Shown piece after piece: positions 20,710 to 31,020 of a stretch of 64,000 bases of DNA. The stretch comes from Phaeodactylum tricornutum CCAP 1055/1 (taxonomy: Eukaryota > Bacillariophyta > Bacillariophyceae > Surirellales > Neidiaceae). A model generated the notes under the pieces. It was not told where the DNA came from. It did no database searches and saw nothing but the letters and a program-made list of their open reading frames with translations. The stretch spans positions 141,814 through 205,813 of the forward strand of contig NC_011694.1 in NCBI RefSeq assembly GCF_000150955.2, in the 5' to 3' direction. The first letter of the stretch is position 1. Each line of letters begins with the position of its first letter. Made by a program: the position numbers and the translations under genes.

Positions 20710-22243
20710 ATGACCGCATCCCAAAAAGTCATAGCACATTATGTATCGAAGCCCAACACACTTGCAAGGTTTGAAATCGCACGGCCACACAAAGATAGTT
20801 TCACAGCAGATTCAATTTACAGGGTTGCAAAGCCTTATCGTCGTAGCGCTGCTGCTAAAGTTTTCCAGGGATCTATCATGAAAAGTAGCTTGCTCGTCGA
20901 GCGTTCTTCGAGCAACAAACTTGAGTCGATCGCGAACGCTTCCTTTCGGCGTACCAATAAACGTTCCGATCGCAACAAAAGCATTGACACGGAATTGACC
21001 ACAGATTTGTCCTCCTCAGGTGCAAGCAACAGTGTCAGTAGCAGCAGTGACGACGTTGCAGTCTCCTCTTCGTCTGAGGCTTCCTCTTCTGTGTCTTCTA
21101 ATGTAAGCGGCTTCGACTCCAGTGAGAGCGATTCTCAAAGCGAAGGAAGCTACAACAAAGATGACGATTCGACGGAAGCACTCATAGATGACGAAAGTCT
21201 CTGCGATTCTGACTATGACCGTCTAAATTCATCCGATAGCTCCCTCGAACTATTGATTCCGTCGACAAAGACGCAAGTACTACCGGATGACACACCGCAA
21301 GCAAACGACTCCTTGTCGCACATTCCGTCGCTTCTGGACAACGTATGTGGCGATGGAAGCGACGACGAAGAGGACTTGTTCATCGATATTCCTACTCCTT
21401 GTGAAGCGCAGTTGACGGACATGCCTGATCAAATACCTACGAGCAGTAACGTCTGGACCGACGATGATGCCTCGTCGGGGGGTGATACTTTTGCGTCGGA
21501 AGCCAAATCGGTAGAGTCTTTTATTAGCATGGCTTCTAAACGCAGCGTAGACAGCGCTGACCCTCCCCCTCCGCCTCGGCGCTCAAGAAAACCTCGGAAA
21601 AAGCAACGCAAAAGAGTAATCAACATTGACGACAACGAAGATGCCTGTAAGAACTACGATCTTGACAGCTCTACCCACAGCACCAACGAAGCTCTCAGCA
21701 AAAGCCAGCGAATCAAAGATGAAATGGACGCTTCCATTCACAGCATCCAAGAAAGTCAAGCAGCCATTGAAGCTTTGGAAAAAGGTGTTGAACAAGATTT
21801 TGAAGACGTTCAGAAAACGATGAAGGATATAGAATTGCAATCTGTAGAGGGCTCCGAAAGCTGGCGATGGAGCCCAATCTGTGATTCAAAAAAAAATGGC
21901 AGAAAAACAAGCTCTACGCAAAGCTCGAATGGAGAAAGTTCGCGCCCGAATTGCTCGCGAAAAAGAAGAAAAAGACAAGGCCGAACAAGAGGAGAAAGAC
22001 AAACAAAAACTGAAGGATTCTCAAGCTGCCAAACTTGACTTCTCTGAAGAATCTCGTCGTGAACGGGCATACACTTGGTATACAAGGTCGGGAATGCCCA
22101 ATAAGAAAAATTACAAAGAGCGTATCCAAGCAATGCCACTATCATCTGGCATCACAGAAGAAGACATAGATCTATTGCCCTGGAATGCTCGCAATGATAT
22201 GGTCAACGTTGCAAAAATGAATGCATACTTGTTTAAGCGCTAG
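20710..22243 (+). CDS. Acidic Ser/Asp-rich coiled-coil protein, frame changes at an A9 run
   Basis: The frame from ATG 20710 gives about 390 residues of a Ser/Asp/Glu-rich disordered protein with a proline patch (DPPPPPRRSRKPRKKQRKR, nuclear-signal-like) and then a coiled coil (IHSIQESQAAIEALEKGVEQ). At an A9 run (21888-21896) the sensible protein moves to the next frame: MAEKQALRKARMEKVRARIA, a charged helix, then the ending LPWNARNDMVNVAKMNAYLF at 22243. With eight A's the two halves would be one continuous protein of about 510 residues. The original frame instead runs to a stop at 22038 through sequence that no longer looks like protein. The cause could be a sequence error, a real allele, slippage, or a short intron I could not place. 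No family is recognised. Confidence 0.6.
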
Positions 22244-22826
22244 AAGGATGTAACAAATCGATCAGTCATAGTTTGGGAGAAAGCGCTATGCTTTTTCCTG
22301 AACATTGGCATTGACAAATTGCAATACTGACAGGAAAGACTCCCTTGTGCCAGGGAACTTATGTAGTGAAGGGCCCAACGTATTGGCTATCTCTAGTCTC
22401 CAATGTCCTTTCACATCAAAGCGGAGACCTTGATTTTGAAAGGAACAGCTTTGCTGATGTTCGGAGCAGTTTTATGAGTTCAGAATTCACCCGACTATTC
22501 ACGAATGGGCTAGAAAGCTTTGTAACCTAGTTTGCTCCCCCTCAATCTAAAGATAGCTTTCTATGTAGCTCACAATCAAAGCATGATGATACGGCTACAT
22601 GAGAAAAGGCATGCGTGTCGTGTTTAAAATCAACCGCGACGTTGATGAACGCAACTAATCTCGAAAACTGTAAAGCTGAAAGTGAGGGAGCACATTTATT
22701 TCAGCTGATGAAGATTATCGATAGGCGTAGTAAACGCACTTTTAAAAAGTGTTTTCGTACTCATTTGACTAAACGTCTTGACGCATGAGGGCATGTAATT
22801 GGTATTGTTGTCGTCAAAAAAACCCT
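22244..22826. other. Intergenic between convergent genes
   Basis: 3' regions of the coiled-coil gene (+) and aldehyde dehydrogenase (-). A 61-residue frame at 22345-22530 has no support. Confidence 0.45.
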
Positions 22827-24845
22827 TCACAGCTTGATTCCGGCATATCCAAGTGCCGCTTCGGTTGATTCCTTCCGTCCCGTCATGGTACGCGCCTGAC
22901 GATGGGAAATTGGAAGCGGTTTCGCTGGTGGCGTGTTCACTGTCACAATGCCTGCACTTTCCGGGGGTACCTTGAGAAAGGCGGCCACCAGCTCCAATAA
23001 CGACACGATTAGTGACAAGGCAACACGTGCACCAGCTTGTAGGGCCGGTACGTATCGACATAGCAATAGCAGAACGCCAAAAACCATCAAAGGTTGGGAA
23101 TGCAACACCGGAACATCCGGTAGATTCATCAAGCTTTGCATAAGTTTTCCCTTGGCTCCACCAAATGGATGATAGCGCGCTAGACGAAAGTCCGCTCCCG
23201 GTAGACAGGGTCGATACATTATCGAAAATTTGTGCGAGAATGTATCAAACGAGGTTTTCCCGCGATACATACCGTATCCAGAGGTCCCCAGGCCTCCAAA
23301 CGGTAAATGTGACGATGACAGGTGCATGATGGCATCATTACGGACGGCAGCACCGGATGGGATCTTGTTGCACAGTGCTTCAAACACGGACTGGGATTTG
23401 GTAAACACATACAGGCATAGGGGAGTACCGGGCGTCTGGCGCATGAGACTGACGGCTTCGTCGCGTGATCTCACGACCCGTATCGGTAGGATGGGTCCAA
23501 AGATCTCCTCTTGTAGCATACGAGAAGACTCGGGCGGATTCAGGACAATTGTGGGTGCCACATAGCCCGACTCGGGGTCGCAGGATTCGGACGAACCGCA
23601 TACAATCGTGGTTTCCGAATCCTCCACTGCCGCGGCTTCCTCGACTTCCCGAATGAGTTCGACTTGACGAGACGCATGGCTTGCCGTTACCAATCGGGCA
23701 AGTTCCGACTGTTGCGGGTCTTCGCCAAATTGCACTTGTAAAGATCGCTGCAATTCCGGCAAGAGCTTCGGGAGAATTTTCTCGTGGACGACGAGATAAT
23801 CAATGGACGCGCAGGTTTGCCCGGCGTTGAGAGTTTTGGTCCAGATGATGCGATTGGCAATCATGCGAATATCGCTGGGTGCCGTCTCGTCTACGTAACA
23901 CGGGGATTTTCCGCCCAGTTCGAGGACGCAGGGTGTCAAGGTTGCCGCTGCCGCCGTGGCGATGATTTCGCCTACTTTGGGACTACCGGTAAAAAAGACG
24001 AGACCCCACGAGTGCTGCAAAAGTTGAGTGGTTTCGCTCGCGCCACCCGTAACGACTTGGACAGCCCCGGGCGTAAAGTACTGCGATACCAGACGCTGCA
24101 TGAGCGCACTGACCGTCGGACAGAGCTCGCTTGGTTTTAGAACGGTAGGATTGCCTGCCGCCAGAGAACCCGCCAGGGGCTGTAACAAGAGGCACACCGG
24201 ATAATTGGACGGAGCAATGACCAAACAAGCGGGTCCCGAGCGTGGACGGGGCGTAACTTTCGAAAAGGCCGGAGCGCAAAAACCGGGACTCGGGACCTTG
24301 GAAGGCTTCATCCAACCTTCGACGTTCTTGAGCATGAGAGAAACCTCTTGGTCCACCAGTGCGAGCTCGGTACAAACAGCTTCCGTCGCTTCCTTGCCGA
24401 GATCTTTCGCCAGGGCTCCTTGTAGTTCCGTCCAATGGTTGCGTAGCATAGCGCGGAGGTTCAAGAGTTGTTGACGACGCCATTCGAGGCTCAAATTGGC
24501 ACCCGATTCGTGAGTTGCTTCCATGGGAGCCCGGAGTGATTCAACATCTAAAACGTGTTTCTTATTTTTCGCAGAGATTTTCTTCTTTGGCGTGTTCTTC
24601 TTGCTCTCAGTAGAGAAAGGAGCTTCCGGAGACGACACGTGCGAATCAGTGTCTCCGGTAGTAGACGCTTCGAGCGTTGGACCGTCCGTGAAAGACGCGG
24701 AATTCCCCATATCCGTAGCGTTCGAAAGGATTTGTTCCGAGGTAATCGTCGCGGTATCACTGTACGTTGTTTCCAAGGTACTACGGTAGGCCAACGTGCC
24801 TGCTCCTCCTGGCTTGAGCGCTCTTAAGACTTCCAACGGGGTCAT
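22827..24845 (-). CDS. Aldehyde dehydrogenase, class 3 / fatty-aldehyde type, membrane tail
   Basis: A 672-residue enzyme. The first 100 residues are a disordered, Ser/Thr-rich extension ending in a basic stretch (TPKKKISAKNKKH). The ALDH fold follows: cofactor motif LVIAPSNYPVCLLLQPL (Asn in place), FFTGSPKVGEIIATAA, catalytic Glu in CVLELGGKSPCY, catalytic Cys in NAGQTCASIDYL, EEIFGPILPI and SSHLPFGGLGTSGYGMYRGK. This order and the short C-terminal shape are those of ALDH3, which oxidises fatty or aromatic aldehydes. After the fold come hydrophobic segments (MVFGVLLLLCRYVPAL and VALSLIVSLLELVAAFL), so it is probably anchored in a membrane by its tail, as fatty aldehyde dehydrogenase is. There is no intron. 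An internal Met (about residue 46) could also be a start. Confidence 0.9.
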   Translation of the reverse strand: MTPLEVLRALKPGGAGTLAYRSTLETTYSDTATITSEQILSNATDMGNSASFTDGPTLEASTTGDTDSHVSSPEAPFSTESKKNTPKKKISAKNKKHVLDVESLRAPMEATHESGANLSLEWRRQQLLNLRAMLRNHWTELQGALAKDLGKEATEAVCTELALVDQEVSLMLKNVEGWMKPSKVPSPGFCAPAFSKVTPRPRSGPACLVIAPSNYPVCLLLQPLAGSLAAGNPTVLKPSELCPTVSALMQRLVSQYFTPGAVQVVTGGASETTQLLQHSWGLVFFTGSPKVGEIIATAAAATLTPCVLELGGKSPCYVDETAPSDIRMIANRIIWTKTLNAGQTCASIDYLVVHEKILPKLLPELQRSLQVQFGEDPQQSELARLVTASHASRQVELIREVEEAAAVEDSETTIVCGSSESCDPESGYVAPTIVLNPPESSRMLQEEIFGPILPIRVVRSRDEAVSLMRQTPGTPLCLYVFTKSQSVFEALCNKIPSGAAVRNDAIMHLSSSHLPFGGLGTSGYGMYRGKTSFDTFSHKFSIMYRPCLPGADFRLARYHPFGGAKGKLMQSLMNLPDVPVLHSQPLMVFGVLLLLCRYVPALQAGARVALSLIVSLLELVAAFLKVPPESAGIVTVNTPPAKPLPISHRQARTMTGRKESTEAALGYAGIKL

Positions 24846-25601
24846 CGTTCGGCGATTCGCAGCGCCGGTACCAACAGAGACGAGAGACGGTTTTTTGTGA
24901 GAAAGAAGGGCCGCAATGCACGGAAAGGAAATCTACGTTTGTGACGTGTGGTAGGACCCCAACAAATATGGGAATTTCTTGATATTGGTTAAAAACAAAC
25001 GCTGACGTCAGCGCTTTACACTCCTGCATTTTGAATTGTCTCGAGAAATTCACATATACGATTCTAACTCTCTATACCAGATATGGATTTTGTAAAACGC
25101 TGAGGAACGTAGAACAGCTTTCCGGCAATACTTGATTTTGGCAAGGGGGGCTCGACACCTCGGTGAGCGTCAGGATCTCGTGGCGTGGCAGTTTCGGTTG
25201 AAGACACCGGAAAAATCCCTGGAAAACTTCCGAGATTGCGGACCTAGTGAACTGGAAATTCGATTAGGGAACGTAATGTAAATGGGCTTTCACAGCGTAA
25301 TCCTTGGCTATGTATCGTACGCCACATTTTTGTAATTTAAAGTTACACCAACCGATTGAAAAAAGCTTTCTGACAATGTTATTGATTGTCACAGAATGCG
25401 CTAACTGCAAGTTACGTTAAAGAGCATTTAGTAGAGTTAGCTAGTTTCAGTCTACACAGCATTTTTGACCGCTCTCTCTCTAGAGAGACAAAAGATGGTG
25501 AGTGGACCCTAGGGTAAGTATCATTCGGAAAATGCAAATTCAAGGCTTAAGCAAAAATAGGGAACTTATTGTGTAACTAGCAGACGTTCGAAATTGCCTC
25601 T
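24846..25601. other. Intergenic, no supported gene
   Basis: Promoter side of aldehyde dehydrogenase and 3' side of the next minus-strand gene. A short palindrome CTCTCTAGAGAG lies near 25478. Nothing else seen. Confidence 0.45.
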
Positions 25602-26954
25602 CTAGGCATCGTGTCCCACGTGTCCTTGCGCTTCGGAGTTGTCCAGAACACCCAGTGCTGATTGGACAACCCAGTCAAAGACATCTCCTGAAGCCCCACT
25701 ATTGGTCTTTTCTGGCTCGTCACCTTCGTTCAGCTTGTCCCAAACTTCCCCTTCACCCAAACCCGTTTGAATGCGGTGCTTGCGATTGTCAATTTCGTCC
25801 GGATCGTCCTTCTTGAGTCGTTCCCAGTTGTTCTTGAACGTCACCGGTGGTTTCTTTTCGCGTTCCGGCCAATCTACGCCACCGCCAGGATTGTAAGGGT
25901 CGAATTCTTGGACAGAATCTTCGTCCGGATCGGGTTTGGGATAGTCAATGTTGCGTCCAGGATGGTCCCAATCCGGGTCTTCTTCGGGAATTTTGGGCGG
26001 AATTGGTCGGAGAGCGTGGCTATTTCCACCGCCACCTTCCGGGATTTCTCCCGCTCCTCGCAATCGTCGGCGTCCTGCTTCGTCTTCTTCTTCCATGTAG
26101 TTGCATCCACGTTTGCCGCGTCCATCACCCGATTCATCGTCGCTGGCGTCTTCTTCCTCAGTGTATTCGGAATCTTCTCTGCTTCGTGGTGTGGAGGCCG
26201 CCGCAAACGGTACACCGTTCTCGAGATCGGGACCATCACGGTTGCCGTGGGGGGCAGCATCGTCGGGCGCCATTTCCTGACCGTTCAGACTCTTGGTCGC
26301 TAGGACTCCCGTTTCTTCTTCCTCCTCTTCAACCGCCTTACCCCGGCGGCGTCGGACGACACAGCAACAGCAACATAGCAACAGCAACAAGAGGGCAGCC
26401 GCGATGGCAGCGACAATGATACCCCACTTGGCGGCGTTGCTCAGACCGCCGTCGTCGTTGACAATATCGGCAAGGACGGGAGCAATAAGGATCGGAGGAG
26501 GAGTAGAACGATCGCGAATCACCGGGGGGCATTCTCCGTCAATCGTATCATCCGTTACAACACATACCGACGTTAGGTACTGTGACTGTTCTTCCGTTCG
26601 CTGCGAAGGAGAACTTACACCGGTTGTGGGGATGCGGGCATTCTCGCGGAGACAGCAGTCCGGACTGGCGTTCTCCTGAGACCGGCAGTTACACGCCAAC
26701 GAGCTGAAAGCAATCTCCTGCTGCAGAGTCAGTTTTTCTTGATAATGGCAGATACGCTTTCCATAGGTGTTGATAAAGTTTAAATACTCGTTCTGCTTAA
26801 CGAAACCATCTCCGTTCACATCAGCAGTTACCAAATCACTGAAGCATCCCTCAAAATCGATACCCTCGGGGGGTAAGTCGATCAAATCCGGATCGATGTC
26901 TTGGGCCCGTGCCAGTACAATGAGAGATAATATTGATAGCACCGAGCTCTTCAT
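25602..26954 (-). CDS. Secretory single-pass membrane protein with EF-hand-like loop and Cys motifs
   Basis: A 450-residue type I membrane protein. Signal peptide residues 1-17 (SVLSILSLIVLARAQ). The outer domain has one EF-hand-like loop, TADVNGDGFVKQNEYLNF, then SLACNCRSQENASPDCC and further Cys. A membrane helix follows (WGIIVAAIAAALLLLLL) with a run of five Cys and four Arg (CCCCCVVRRRR), a likely palmitoylation and stop-transfer site. The cytoplasmic tail is acidic and Pro/Gly-rich (about 230 residues). It shares the EF-like loop and SLAC-CR...DCC block with the gene at 43.3-44.6 kb, so the two are probably paralogues. The function is unknown; a calcium-sensing surface protein is an inference. 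No intron is needed. Confidence 0.7.
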   Translation of the reverse strand: MKSSVLSILSLIVLARAQDIDPDLIDLPPEGIDFEGCFSDLVTADVNGDGFVKQNEYLNFINTYGKRICHYQEKLTLQQEIAFSSLACNCRSQENASPDCCLRENARIPTTGVSSPSQRTEEQSQYLTSVCVVTDDTIDGECPPVIRDRSTPPPILIAPVLADIVNDDGGLSNAAKWGIIVAAIAAALLLLLLCCCCCVVRRRRGKAVEEEEEETGVLATKSLNGQEMAPDDAAPHGNRDGPDLENGVPFAAASTPRSREDSEYTEEEDASDDESGDGRGKRGCNYMEEEDEAGRRRLRGAGEIPEGGGGNSHALRPIPPKIPEEDPDWDHPGRNIDYPKPDPDEDSVQEFDPYNPGGGVDWPEREKKPPVTFKNNWERLKKDDPDEIDNRKHRIQTGLGEGEVWDKLNEGDEPEKTNSGASGDVFDWVVQSALGVLDNSEAQGHVGHDA

Positions 26955-28057
26955 ATTGACGAAGACAACAAATGCCTAGATAAAGGGGGAAACGCCTTCT
27001 GTCAGATTCCCGACAAAAATCCAACAATGCGAGACAAGCAAAAGAAACATAACGCTCCCTGCGATCGAAACGACTCGGTCAACATCCATGTCATCAATCC
27101 TTTAGTAGTCCAATCCACGACTCTATCATACTCTCTCTGAAATAAAATCGCGCATTGTTGGGGTTCTACGAGAGCAACATTGTCTACTAGCAACTTACTT
27201 TGTTCGAAACGCTCAGTCGACTCGGTGCAACAATCTCAAACTATGGGTCCGCTCACTTTTTCTATCTGTAAGTATGACCATACTCAAAATAATGCCTGAT
27301 TCCTATCCTTAGCCGACTATTTCGTTATGTGAGTTAGACAGATGCAAGACTGCTTCGCCTCTTCGTAACCCAATCAAAGCATTTGAATCAACACGGAGCA
27401 TCCGAAAATGACCGTTTTGGAGGAGTTACAAATCTCATTTTGATGCACGATCGTTGTTGGGACTAATGACTGTTGGAAATGTCGTCCATGAACTTATTTA
27501 AACGGATTTTTCGGTAGGAGAAAGAAAATACCTTGGGAATGAAAGAGGGCCTCTACAGAAAAGAAGGACAAGTTTGTGTCACGATATCCACTTCAATTCA
27601 CGAGTGATTCATCCAATACACTAACAGTAACAGCAAAACCCAGAAGTGTTTGATGTAAGCCAGAGGTACCATAGCCCAAAATTTTTTGTTGTGGACTGTA
27701 TGATCAACCGAAAGCAGACACAAACTTAACATACAATTGCTGATACCCGAGCACATTTCGTAGGAGCATTTCATTGATTACTAACACTTTGGGGTGTTGT
27801 CAACAATTACAGCATTTCGTTCACGTTTGGTGCAAGCCAGCAAGCGTTTGCTCATGGAACCCAAGACCGATGTCTTGCCTACTCAGTGCCTGTCCTGAAC
27901 CATTTGCAGACAAGGAGTTGCGAGATCACTGCTTTCGTGAGCTCGGCCCTTCGATCTCAACCGTTTACAAGCTGAGCTTGGTAACTAGTTACGCACAATT
28001 GCACGCAACGATCTATACGTTTGAGTGTACGACAAAACGCATTCATTCCAAACATTC
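26955..28057. other. Intergenic, about 1.1 kb
   Basis: Upstream of the EF-hand membrane protein gene and downstream of the coiled-coil gene. A frame at 27774-28139 overlaps the 3' end of the next gene on the opposite strand and has no recognisable domain. I see no repeats. Confidence 0.45.
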
Positions 28058-28579
28058 TTACTCCTCTTCGTTGCTGTCCAGCGCTTCCAATGATTGCAGA
28101 ACCGACGACGGCTGGCCGCTCACTAGTTCATGGTACTGAACTTGCAGTCCTTTGGTTTGCTGGGCCAACTCTATCGCCCGATCACGATTCTGCGCAGCTA
28201 GTGTCCCATTCTTTTCGAGCAGAACCTCAATCTCCTCCGTGAGGTGGAAGATACGGTCTTCGATGGCTTCAGCCAGCATGGCGCGTTTGGCACGTTCCAC
28301 GACGCCCAGCCCGGCAATTTTTTCGGCACCAATTTTGGACAATTCTTCCATGAGCATTTCTTGCTGTCGCTGTGGAGAATTTTTATCGGCGCTGTCACGA
28401 GAACCATCCTTCAACAGAAGTGCGGAGGATGATTGACAAGGTATGCCCCGGTGCGCATACCGATCACTTGCTGATCGCGAAAGAGCGCGACCGGACGTGA
28501 GTGCGACGGTATCGCCAATCAGCAGTGCCGTCGCGGTCAAAAAGATGGTTGCCGCGTAATTTCTCCTTTTAGCAGGCAT
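28058..28579 (-). CDS. Small secretory coiled-coil protein, unknown function
   Basis: A 173-residue protein from ATG 28579, chosen because a basic start and hydrophobic segment follow at once (RNYAATIFLTATALLIG, residues 6-22). The middle has a Ser-rich low-complexity part, then a charged coiled coil over about residues 72-150 (MLMEELSKIGAEKIAGLG; DRIFHLTEEIEVLLEKNGTL). The acidic end is SLEALDSNEEE. No aromatic plastid cleavage site is evident after the hydrophobic segment, so endomembrane or plastid location is open. I do not recognise the family. Confidence 0.55.
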   Translation of the reverse strand: MPAKRRNYAATIFLTATALLIGDTVALTSGRALSRSASDRYAHRGIPCQSSSALLLKDGSRDSADKNSPQRQQEMLMEELSKIGAEKIAGLGVVERAKRAMLAEAIEDRIFHLTEEIEVLLEKNGTLAAQNRDRAIELAQQTKGLQVQYHELVSGQPSSVLQSLEALDSNEEE

Positions 28580-29080
28580 GATAGAGGGTGCGGTGTCTTG
28601 TGGAACAGTCCGGATCGTTAGAGGGGAAGACTGGCGGTACGTACCAGAGGGTTTGTGTTGTGTTGGTCTTACTGGAAAGTCCACGAAAGATTGGCAAGTT
28701 GAAGCGGTCTGTCTGTCCTGCCCCAGTGTATCGGAGGTGCCTTCTACGCGCAGTCCCTCCTACCCATTTTCTCGTGATGCGTGCCCCACCATCCAGAAAT
28801 AAAAGGGTTCGCCCGACTACCGTAGAAAAGAATTCGACTGGTATGCCGCAAGATAAGACCAAGCCCTCGAGAGTTTACTGTTTGGTTGACGTATACCAAG
28901 AAACCAACGCTGATTGTGAACTACCTATTGGTAAATGAAGCAGATATACCTTTTGCGTGCTAGTGGTGAAATGAAATTCACAAAATTGTATTTTCTAGTT
29001 TACATTCGACTAGCTGGTAGCGTTGGCGTGTGGATCGGGATACAAAGAAAGTTAGGCCGCGACGGCGGTAACGCATACAT
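28580..29080. other. Intergenic, no supported gene
   Basis: Promoter side of the small coiled-coil gene and 3' side of the next minus-strand gene. Overlapping frames only. Confidence 0.4.
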
Positions 29081-29836
29081 TCACCGCGTACTCGATGTGT
29101 AAGTTGTTCGGTGCACTTTGCTTGTTCGTGAACCCTCTGTCCGCAGGAGACTCGACGGATGGGGATGCTGACCCCGTGCGGACAATCGGTTCGAGGTTGT
29201 CGACAGGAATGCTCGGCTTGGACTAAAGCCGTTTCCTCCAGCCGTTTGAACCGATGATGAGGACGACGACGATGGGAAAAGCTTGTTGAAAACCGATTGT
29301 GCCGGTCCGGAGTAGGCTCGACTCCCCGAGTGGATCGACCAGTCGCGAATGACACTTACGGCTGCGGGCGGAGCCAAGACAGAGGCAAACAAACCTGTAG
29401 CGAGGAGTAGCGTGACACTCACCACGTGCGACAGCATTCCGGAGTGAGTCGCGTGTCCGGGATCGGTCGACTTGGTATCGGGATGGGGATGCAAGCGTTC
29501 GTAAAGGCAATCCCAACCCACCCAGGTTCCCCGCCAGACCAACACACACGAGACGGCCACGGTATAGAGTGCCCCGAAACGCGCCGCCGCCACGGGCAGT
29601 TTCCGTTTCGGTGTCTTTTGTGACAAGGCTTCGGCACGGGCTACGAGTCCCTGCGAAGCTCCCATGCCCACAACGCCGAGCACGAGTGAGGCTGCCGCCG
29701 AGTGTGTGGCGTTTTCTGGGAAAAGGTGATCGTCCAACACGTACCATGCGCCTCTCCAAAAGGACGCTGCTCCCATTCCAACACCCACGTGCGTAAGCAA
29801 CATGCGGGTGGAGGCCAAGGGTCGAAAGGCGGGCAT
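29081..29836 (-). CDS. Multi-pass membrane protein with WRG-W-D repeats (Fuseless-like)
   Basis: A 251-residue protein with about four hydrophobic segments. Two similar halves each carry Trp-Arg-Gly...Trp...Asp: SFWRGAWYVLDDHLFPENAT and VLVWRGTWVGWDCLYERLHP. Each is followed by another hydrophobic helix (AASLVLGVVGMGAS; VVSVTLLLATGLFASVL). This repeated WRGxWxxxD pattern recalls the Fuseless family of animal and protist membrane proteins, whose biochemistry is unclear. The match is from memory and only moderate. The C-terminal 90 residues are Ser-rich and disordered. ATG 29836 is the first Met, and a second at residue 12 is also possible. The gene has no intron. Confidence 0.5.
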   Translation of the reverse strand: MPAFRPLASTRMLLTHVGVGMGAASFWRGAWYVLDDHLFPENATHSAAASLVLGVVGMGASQGLVARAEALSQKTPKRKLPVAAARFGALYTVAVSCVLVWRGTWVGWDCLYERLHPHPDTKSTDPGHATHSGMLSHVVSVTLLLATGLFASVLAPPAAVSVIRDWSIHSGSRAYSGPAQSVFNKLFPSSSSSSSVQTAGGNGFSPSRAFLSTTSNRLSARGQHPHPSSLLRTEGSRTSKVHRTTYTSSTR

Positions 29837-30152
29837 TGGAACGGTGTTGTGCGAGAGAATGCTTTGGTATAAAAGTACGTCTGGATGGATGAATGTATGT
29901 ACGCAGTACCGAGCGAATCGTAGGTCAATGGCGGACTACTGCAAGGGGGGATTGCTGGCGTTCTCACAGTCAGCTACTGCCTCTAGTTAGATCCTCCACA
30001 GTCGTAGAGATAAAAGCACGGCAGCAGTGGCACGGGCTTTGGGGATAAGGACTGCGATTTACTGGTACGTTGATGAACTCACTGTTGTGCACAAAGAAAC
30101 CTCGTGGAAGGACCAAGAGATTCGATTGTGCGTTGTTTTGTTGTGGTGAGTC
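29837..30152. other. Short intergenic stretch
   Basis: Between two minus-strand genes. Nothing recognised. Confidence 0.4.
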
Positions 30153-30570
30153 TTACGGCCGTTTGGTCCGCCTCCGAGCGTCGGAAAGAAGCACCAGAAT
30201 TCTCGAATGGAAATTCGGGTGGAGGAGGTAGGGAGGTTTGGATTGGAGCATTTCTTGTCGCAGTGCGTACTACGTAGAACGCATCCGATTGGCGTCACTG
30301 CAGTTGGCGTCGTGTACCGGTGATAGTGTATCGAGCACGGAAACTTACATAGACGAAAAACGAGTCGTTCCTGTGATCCGCTTCCAGCGTTTCGACACGA
30401 TAGAAGGACGGACGTTGTGCCGGACTCGCGCCCTCGCCAATGCCAACGCGAAAGGCGAATTCGTCTCGCCATTTTCCTACGGAGCAACGAAAATTACTTA
30501 CCGCAAATCGCAAAAAGACGTTTGAATTCCCCGAACGCTTCCATCCTATCTGCGGATATTCCGGCGGCAT
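30153..30570 (-). CDS. Candidate small two-exon gene, unknown product
   Basis: Exon 30570-30349 ends at a GTAAGT donor (30348), and exon 30269-30153 starts after an acceptor CTACGTAG. The phase is zero on both sides and the intron is 79 bp. The joined protein looks real: an acidic/aromatic stretch ending RPSFYRVETLEADHRNDSFF, then YALRQEMLQSKPPYLLHPNF and the basic end LVLLSDARRRTKRP. The 5' end is unclear. One choice is ATG 30570 (MPPEYPQIGWKRSGN). Another is ATG 30546 (MEAFGEFKRLFAIC) with a further GTAAGT...TAG splice, but that gap would be only 25 bp. The product would be about 110 residues. No family is recognised. Confidence 0.4.
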
Positions 30571-31020
30571 TCGTTTAATGGAAAAACAGCATGCGACATT
30601 TCCGGTGCTCTCAGATTCTGAAATATTTAGAATCCAGTACAGCTTTGTGGTAGTTAGATCAAACACTGCACCGTCGAATAACCGTCCAACCCTCGCACAG
30701 GCGTGCTCTCACTAGTTGGACGTGACCTGTCCCGTTCGACTGCGAGAGCCGGTCTCGCCAAGAAACGGAACCGGACATGCCGTGCGCCGGCGGCATCGCG
30801 AAAAAAACCCAACCCAAACCACAACAACACGACCGGGAAATAGAAACAACCAACCTACGGTCACCGCACTCCTTACAGTTACCACCATCAGACAGACACC
30901 CCGCTTATTCACCAAAACGTTCCACTGCGCTTTCTTTCATCACACACCGTTCGTGCTGGCCGGTTGGCGTTGTCCCCCTGTGGTTTGACGTTCCGCTTTC
31001 TCGGTCTTCAGAACTGCACG
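30571..31020. other. Divergent promoter region
   Basis: Spacer between the small minus-strand candidate and the V-ATPase c-like gene. Contains an imperfect inverted CCGTTCGACTGCGAG type stretch near 30730 but no RNA gene or coding support. Confidence 0.35.

Noticed and set aside
23983-24483. 166-residue frame on - inside aldehyde dehydrogenase
   Set aside because: Shifted shadow of a conserved enzyme; rich in Arg and Ser as typical of such shadows.
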